Origin: Flavobacteriales bacterium
GTDB taxonomy: Bacteria; Bacteroidota; Bacteroidia; Flavobacteriales_D; Sanyastnellaceae
Assembly (NCBI GenBank): GCA_020437755.1
Contig: JAGQVX010000017.1
Location: forward strand, 1 to 41,343
Direction: 5' to 3'
DNA: 41,343 bases
The notes beneath the pieces are model-generated. The model made no database searches. It saw nothing but the letters and a program-made list of their open reading frames with translations, and was not told where the DNA came from. Positions 33,888 to 41,343 of the stretch are shown piece by piece (within the stretch, counting starts at the first letter, position 1; every line of letters starts with the position of its first letter). The translations under genes and the position numbers were made by a program.

Positions 33888-34216
33888 GGAGGGCTGTAGT
33901 TGATACCCCGGGTGAAACACCAGTGGTTAAACCCCGGCAGCCAGTACGATCCTCACCAGACAAACGAATATCCAAAAGATAAGAACAGCGCGGAAGTCTG
34001 GTGGGTTTTTCATAGATGATATTGTAGTGATGATACAGTTAATGGAGTGGGATTCCCTACTTACTCGCACATTGCTGCACATTACCAAACAATAACGAAT
34101 CATGAGATCATCCCAGTATGCATCAGACGCAAACCTCCCACACCGGATGTGCGGGAGGGGTGTCTGACATCGTTGCAATATTGCAGAAAACTGCGCAGAT
34201 TTCTTGAACAATCAGA
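33888..34216. other. gene-free interval with inverted repeats after the formate operon
   Basis: No credible gene. CACCAGAC (33954-33961) and GTCTGGTG (33996-34003) form an 8-base inverted repeat followed by GGTTTTT, a possible terminator for the operon with a 34-base loop. A second, tighter structure lies at 34123-34167. Confidence 0.5.
34123..34167. repeat. long hairpin at the rtcB-side junction
   Basis: Outer arms TCAGAC (34123-34128) and GTCTGA (34162-34167), inner arms CCTCCC (34134-34139) and GGGAGG (34153-34158), with a further CACA/TGTG pairing possible at the tip. There is no T run; it may be a REP-like palindrome or a terminator of the converging rtcB transcript. Confidence 0.6.
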
Positions 34217-35614
<1,398 letters not shown>

Positions 35615-35617
35615 TTA

Positions 35618-35638
35618 TGGTCGGCCATTTACCGACCA
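35618..35638. promoter_or_regulatory. candidate operator, perfect inverted repeat between rtcB and the WYL-oxygenase gene
   Basis: TGGTCGG and CCGACCA (7-base arms, 7-base spacer) inside the 128-base divergent interval. A second symmetric element, CGCAA-TCTTT-TTGCG, is at 35686-35700, next to a TAGTTTTA box (35701-35708) for the rightward gene. Either could bind the neighbouring regulator. Confidence 0.5.
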
Positions 35639-35730
35639 GTTCTACATTGTTTTTCTGTTTCCGAAGCAAAGATTCGAACCATCTGCGCAATCTTTTTGCG
35701 TAGTTTTAAAAATTCAACTTTTCACGCTTT

Positions 35731-37461
35731 ATGGCACAGAACAAGAATGCATTAATCCGCTATCGAACTATCGATAAATGCTTGCAAAACCCTTTTCGGA
35801 AATGGACTTTGGGCGATCTCATAGATGAATGTTCGAATGCTCTGTACGAGTATGAAGGAAGGGAGATTGAGGTGAGCCGCAGAACTGTTCAACTGGATAT
35901 TCAAACCATGAGAAGTGACAAGCTTGGATACAACGCACCCATTGTGGTCTATGATAAGAAGTACTACAAGTATGAAGATCCTGACTTTTCTATTACTGAT
36001 ATACCACTCAACGAAAGCGACATGCAAGTCTTGAGTGAATCGGTGGAGATGCTCAAACAGTTCAAGGATTTTTCGTTGTTTTCAGAGTTGGGTGGGATTA
36101 TTCAGCGACTCGAAGACCGCATTTACACTGAAAAGAACCAACAACCTAGTATTATCCACTTCGATAAAAACGAACAACTCATCGGACTAGAACACTTGGA
36201 TGTGCTCTACCAGGCTATACTAAAGAAAGTAGTGCTTCATGTCAGATATAAGTCTTTTACATCAGCCCAATCAAAAGTATTCACCGTACACCCTCTGCTT
36301 TTGAAGGAGTATAACAATCGCTGGTTTCTCATTTGTCGGACTGAAGAAAGCAGCTCGATACTCAATTTAGCCCTCGACCGAATTAAGTCTTTCGAACCAG
36401 ATCCACAGGCAGATTACATCGACGAGCCTTTTGATGGTGACATTTTCTACAAGCATACTATTGGCGTTACTGTGCGAGGCTTGAAGGATGTTATGAAAGT
36501 GAGATTGCATTTTGATCCTTTGAATGCACCTTATGTCAGGACCAAACCGTTGCACCATACCCAGAAAATCTTGAAATCGTTGGAGGATGGTTCTATCATC
36601 GTTGAACTACAGGTTCATCAGAACTTTGAACTTGAACGGTTGATTCTGGGATTTGGCGAATCCGTCCAGGTCATCAAGCCTCCTTCGCTTCGTCGTCGGA
36701 TTCTCGACAGACTCACCTGGGCTATCAATGGATATCAGACCCAACTCTCCAATGCATCACTGGTAGCTGCTACCCGGATATTGCAAAAGAATGGCACTTC
36801 TTCAATTGAACATCTGTTCGGAATAGCTGAGATTCGAACCATCGGTCGGGCCATCAATCGGTACTTTGAAACTAGTTCTGAACCTAGATTCGGCAAGAGG
36901 AAATTGCTCATCGATATTCCCGAGCTGATACCCCATTTGCTGAATAGCAATCTCAGAGCACTAGTAAAAACAATAGACGACAAAGCGTTTTTAACCAAGG
37001 CTATCTATTTTGATAAGCCCTCCAATGACAATTGGTATGTCACCTGGCATCAGGACATCCCCATCAATGTTACACATCGAGACCATGTAGATGGATTTAC
37101 GGGCTGGACTCAGAAATCGGGTGTGATTAGCGTGCGTCCGCCCGAATACATTCTTCACAACACGTTCACTCTTCGTATTCATCTAGACCATACTACTGAG
37201 GAGAATGGAGCTCTTAAAGTAATTTGTGGTTCCCAGAACAGGATCCTAAATGACGAAGAAAAAAATCTCATTGTGCAACGGGCAACACCATTGGTTATCA
37301 AGCTACAAGCAGGTGGTGTACATCTTATGAAACCGCTTTGCCTACATTCTTCTTCGAAGACTATAAATCAAAAACGACGCAGGGTCATTCACCTGGAGTT
37401 TAGTTCAACTGAGTTGCCCGGAGGGATGGATTGGATGGAGCGCATTGATTTTCAGGACTAA
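35731..37461 (+). CDS. WYL-domain regulator fused to a PhyH-type Fe(II)/2-oxoglutarate oxygenase
   Basis: Protein of 576 residues joining two families. Residues 1-75 are a DNA-binding helix-turn-helix with the recognition segment VSRRTVQLDIQTMRSDK at 48-64. Residues of about 150-225 are a WYL domain, with the signature as WFL (198-200) in NNRWFLICR. The WCX-type C-terminal extension runs to about 335 and ends in SLRRRILDRL, where ordinary WYL regulators stop. Residues of about 345-576 are a phytanoyl-CoA dioxygenase-like oxygenase with iron ligands His440 and Asp442 (WHQD) and His539 (LCLHSS), and a likely 2-oxoglutarate-binding Arg at 549-551. All key residues are present, so the oxygenase could be active. 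The gene is divergent from rtcB, implying control of RNA repair. The oxygenase substrate, or a sensory role for oxygen, iron or 2-oxoglutarate, is unknown. Confidence 0.85.
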   Translation: MAQNKNALIRYRTIDKCLQNPFRKWTLGDLIDECSNALYEYEGREIEVSRRTVQLDIQTMRSDKLGYNAPIVVYDKKYYKYEDPDFSITDIPLNESDMQVLSESVEMLKQFKDFSLFSELGGIIQRLEDRIYTEKNQQPSIIHFDKNEQLIGLEHLDVLYQAILKKVVLHVRYKSFTSAQSKVFTVHPLLLKEYNNRWFLICRTEESSSILNLALDRIKSFEPDPQADYIDEPFDGDIFYKHTIGVTVRGLKDVMKVRLHFDPLNAPYVRTKPLHHTQKILKSLEDGSIIVELQVHQNFELERLILGFGESVQVIKPPSLRRRILDRLTWAINGYQTQLSNASLVAATRILQKNGTSSIEHLFGIAEIRTIGRAINRYFETSSEPRFGKRKLLIDIPELIPHLLNSNLRALVKTIDDKAFLTKAIYFDKPSNDNWYVTWHQDIPINVTHRDHVDGFTGWTQKSGVISVRPPEYILHNTFTLRIHLDHTTEENGALKVICGSQNRILNDEEKNLIVQRATPLVIKLQAGGVHLMKPLCLHSSSKTINQKRRRVIHLEFSSTELPGGMDWMERIDFQD

Positions 37462-37499
37462 ATTTGGCCAATAACACGCCGGATCTCTGGTTCTAAAAT

Positions 37500-37562
37500 A
37501 AGAGCAAATTCAGATCAAAGGCCACCCATCATTGCTAGCTCTTAAACCTTGAATTTGCTCTT
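37500..37562. repeat. 13-base inverted repeat downstream of the WYL-oxygenase gene
   Basis: AAGAGCAAATTCA (37500-37512) and TGAATTTGCTCTT (37550-37562) are perfect reverse complements separated by 37 bases. It lies between convergent genes and could act as a bidirectional terminator. The right arm with flank (ATTTGCTCTTGCTT) also matches the tandem array of the repeat at 2889-2902, so it may be a relic of that element. Confidence 0.6.
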
Positions 37563-37584
37563 GCTTCAAATGGACAACTTCAAA

Positions 37585-38079
37585 TTAGCTGAATTGGCAG
37601 ATAACACCTCCCATAAGCACTAATGTCAGGAGCCAATAGCCTGCGTTGATTGCGATGTATTTGAAGCCTTTGCGTTCAAATAAGGCATTGGTGGCCAGAA
37701 TGGGCAGCATGAAGAATATTCCTCCAAACAGACCATGGGCAGCTCCATGTCCGAATGTTCGGTGCATGGTACCATATTTGGCCATAAAATCATCATAATA
37801 CAACTGAATTTCCGACCCCTCAACGCCGAAGCCTTCCATGTTCATAAACAGCGACATGATGTGAGATTGATGGATGACAAATACGGTCATGACCATCGCA
37901 AGAAGTACGGAAAGCACATACGACACGCCAAAAATAACGGCCATATTTCCCGACTTAACCTTTTCTTCGGTCATGTCGGCCGCCTTCATCCAGGCGTTGC
38001 CAAAAGTGGCTTTACCATACCATACAAATCCCACAACCATGGGAATAAGTGCTGCAAGAAAAACTACAGGAAAGTTCAT
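37585..38079 (-). CDS. DUF1761 membrane protein
   Basis: Integral membrane protein of 164 residues with four hydrophobic segments (about 3-20, 46-68, 108-130 and 142-162). The N-terminal FLAALIPMVVGFVWYGKATFGNAWMK and the later TFGHGAAHGLFGGIFFMLPILATNALFERKGFKYI are the usual DUF1761 features. The function is unknown. It is monocistronic and convergent with the WYL-oxygenase gene. Confidence 0.83.
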   Translation of the reverse strand: MNFPVVFLAALIPMVVGFVWYGKATFGNAWMKAADMTEEKVKSGNMAVIFGVSYVLSVLLAMVMTVFVIHQSHIMSLFMNMEGFGVEGSEIQLYYDDFMAKYGTMHRTFGHGAAHGLFGGIFFMLPILATNALFERKGFKYIAINAGYWLLTLVLMGGVICQFS

Positions 38080-38295
38080 ACAAGTTGGTTTTTATTGGTT
38101 CTATGGTGTCCAAAATAGGCAAATGCTCCTTTTCGCTCACCAAAAGCTGTCTGCAAAGTTGTACTCCTTTCCTCAAAAGTTGAAGGCTCCATACACATTA
38201 CCAACCACACCAACTGTATGTATCAGGCTTACAATATGTTAGCGATTTGTTTAAATAATATTGTTCCGCATGTCAATTGAAGCATTGGGAAATGG

Positions 38296-38303
38296 TAACT
38301 TTG
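38296..38303 (+). promoter_or_regulatory. -7 promoter box of pyrG
   Basis: TAACTTTG, a perfect TAnnTTTG match. TTG at 38277-38279 lies 16 bases upstream, slightly short for a -33 element. The expected transcription start is three to five bases after the box, at the CCC of 38307-38309. Confidence 0.6.
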
Positions 38304-38306
38304 TAT

Positions 38307-39981
<1,675 letters not shown>

Positions 39982-40015
39982 GAATAAAGTCCGGAAACCT
40001 CTTCCGCATTGCTTG

Positions 40016-40651
40016 TTACAGTAGTCGAATAAACCCGGTACCGTCGAAAAATTGCGGATACTCTTTTTTCATCAACTCAATGATGAAGTCCAATGGTAAG
40101 TCGGCAAAAGTGCCATAATCTTCGAGGTACTCCATAAAGTCGGCTCCTTCGCGATCGTAGGGTTGAAAAATGGAATCGTCCTTCCCGTTAAATTCAAGGA
40201 CCTCAACACCCAGTTTCCGGCACATCCCCTTGTCGAATGCCGGGGTGCATTTTACCCATTTATCATCCAAATACATCTCCACATAACCGTGTGGTACAAG
40301 TACATTGGTTCCCAAAATCTGCTCCAGTCGTTCTGTTCCAACATGATTGCGAACGCGCGCCAGCCCCAGTCGGGCCGGGATGCCCAGGTGTCGGCAGCAA
40401 CTGATTAAGAAGGAGGCTTTGTCGATGCAATGACCAAAACCCTTGTTGCATATCTGACTCGAATGCAGCTGTTCCGCTTTTAACCGGATGTCAAAAGGTT
40501 GGTACTGGAACTCATCTCGCACGGCTTGGTAGATCTGCACAGCACGATCAACCAAGCTATCCGCATCAACGTGTGCATCGGTAAACACACCCACTTGCGG
40601 GTGTTCACCATCGAAGAACGAGGTGGGCTGCAGGTATTCAGACAAGTTCAT
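40016..40651 (-). CDS. transglutaminase-like protein
   Basis: Soluble cytoplasmic protein of 211 residues with the transglutaminase/protease-like Cys-His-Asp triad: Cys75 in GFGHCIDKASFL, His121 in VPHGYVEMYL and Asp140 in KCTPAFD. No signal peptide is present. Bacterial members of this family are often amidases or proteases and the substrate here is unknown. The start MNLSEYLQ is chosen because it gives a 14-base overlap with the upstream O-antigen-ligase-like gene, typical of an operon; a longer in-frame start at 40753 would lie deep inside that gene. Confidence 0.8.
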   Translation of the reverse strand: MNLSEYLQPTSFFDGEHPQVGVFTDAHVDADSLVDRAVQIYQAVRDEFQYQPFDIRLKAEQLHSSQICNKGFGHCIDKASFLISCCRHLGIPARLGLARVRNHVGTERLEQILGTNVLVPHGYVEMYLDDKWVKCTPAFDKGMCRKLGVEVLEFNGKDDSIFQPYDREGADFMEYLEDYGTFADLPLDFIIELMKKEYPQFFDGTGFIRLL

Positions 40652-41343
40652 CTTTTTGAAGCGATTGCCAGGTAAAAAAACTGAGGAAGAAACAATAGAA
40701 CATGATTCCCATTTGCAGTTCAAGAAAAGACTCAAAAAGCATGTTGAAGGCAATCAGGAATAGGAAGATCAAGGCCAACTCCCAACGTTTTCGCATAGCA
40801 TACAACGCCAGTGGCACCATGGTAGACAGCAAAACCAGCAGTCCCAACCAGCCCAGTTCGACACCCGTCTGCAGGTACTGATTATGTGCATTCAGTTTCT
40901 TTTCCGAAGCCGTCAATTCTCCTTGCTCATCATATAAGCGGACCAGTTCGTTGGTAACATCACCTGTCCCTACTCCTTGAGGATAATTTCTCATTAAGGT
41001 GAGGGCGTTTTTCCAGGTAACCAAACGCACTTGAGAGCTTGACTTTTTCTCGGTGGCTCCCACATCTTCGCCCCTATCCATTGCGGATTCCACGCGATGA
41101 ACCGTGGCTGGAAAAGCCAGTGAAGCTCCAAACATGACTACACTTAAGAACCACATTCGTGTGGAGAAAGCTCCTCGCTTCCATACCGCCCGGATGAAAA
41201 AATACACCGCAAGGACTCCAAAGGCCAATATCCCTGCTCGCGAGGCGAGCAAACCGATCATTAAAGGAGCAAGCAAGGCAAATACGATTCCTACTTGTCG
41301 GACCCAACCTTTTAACTCATTGAATTTCAGCATGCACCACGAC
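40638..41343 (-). CDS. O-antigen ligase-like membrane protein (partial, N-terminus outside window)
   Basis: C-terminal part of a Wzy/WaaL-type membrane protein of cell-surface polysaccharide assembly. Visible are several hydrophobic helices, the periplasmic loop with VRLVTWKNALTLMRNYPQGVGTG and the hallmark AHNQYLQTGVELGWLGL, in which the His is important in characterised ligases. The frame is open to the last bases of the window, and the family normally has 400 or more residues, so the ATG at 41333 is probably internal and the N-terminal helices are missing. It is the upstream partner of the transglutaminase-like gene. Confidence 0.82.
   Translation of the reverse strand, partial: SWCMLKFNELKGWVRQVGIVFALLAPLMIGLLASRAGILAFGVLAVYFFIRAVWKRGAFSTRMWFLSVVMFGASLAFPATVHRVESAMDRGEDVGATEKKSSSQVRLVTWKNALTLMRNYPQGVGTGDVTNELVRLYDEQGELTASEKKLNAHNQYLQTGVELGWLGLLVLLSTMVPLALYAMRKRWELALIFLFLIAFNMLFESFLELQMGIMFYCFFLSFFTWQSLQKDELV

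Noticed and set aside
33927..34211. 94-codon reverse-strand frame ending in a hydrophobic segment
   Set aside because: It overlaps inverted repeats, has no family resemblance and no promoter box; the hydrophobic end alone is weak evidence.

Overview
The window comes from the chromosome of a free-living, aerobic member of Bacteroidota, most likely a marine Flavobacteriales lineage outside the genus Flavobacterium. The evidence is a T9SS type A sorting domain (end of the 8065-9753 gene), a TonB-dependent receptor with a carboxypeptidase-like N-terminal domain, several copies of the Bacteroidota -7 promoter box TAnnTTTG, no obvious Shine-Dalgarno sequences, and small protein families typical of that phylum. 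I cannot name a genus. The window holds 32 protein genes (two cut by the window edges), no tRNA or rRNA that I can see, and no recognisable phage, insertion sequence or CRISPR array.

Layout. 1-2430: a UbiA prenyltransferase (cut at the left edge), a small degenerate receiver-like protein, and a Tat-exported glycosylasparaginase. 2430-3200: a non-coding repeat whose inverted second copy lies at 14925-15450. 3212-6511: a fusion of a cysteine-dioxygenase-like cupin with a SAM methyltransferase, followed by a secreted PNGase F-like enzyme. 6730-7871: two small genes. 8065-13141: a T9SS-exported beta-helix protein and a large TonB-dependent receptor. 13234-14409: acetyl-CoA acetyltransferase. 14410-15575: a candidate structured RNA and repeat copy 2. 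15576-23279: a PlsC acyltransferase, a 48-residue protein, a bestrophin, a coiled-coil lipoprotein, a VanZ-like membrane protein, a zinc-ribbon protein and an RluA-type pseudouridine synthase in one reverse-strand cluster, then type II NADH dehydrogenase and a subtilase. 23280-23672: a candidate small RNA. 23673-25860: a two-component system.

25925-33887 is a formate/C1 operon: formate-tetrahydrofolate ligase, a second bestrophin, FdhD, a fused NuoE/NuoF-type diaphorase subunit and a large NuoG-like molybdenum formate dehydrogenase. Together they would activate formate onto folate or oxidise it to CO2 with NAD+. The bestrophin is translationally packed into this operon, which suggests an anion channel for formate or bicarbonate.

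34217-37461 is the most unusual part. An RtcB RNA ligase gene is divergent from a gene encoding a WYL-type regulator fused to a phytanoyl-CoA-dioxygenase-like Fe(II)/2-oxoglutarate oxygenase. A perfect inverted repeat in the intergenic region is a candidate operator. This looks like an RNA-repair cassette controlled by, or coupled to, an oxygenase. 37585-41343: a DUF1761 membrane protein, CTP synthase with a leader hairpin that may work as a nucleotide-sensing start-site switch, a transglutaminase-like protein and an O-antigen-ligase-like protein cut at the right edge.

All calls come from reading the sequence and recalling family motifs. No database search was run.
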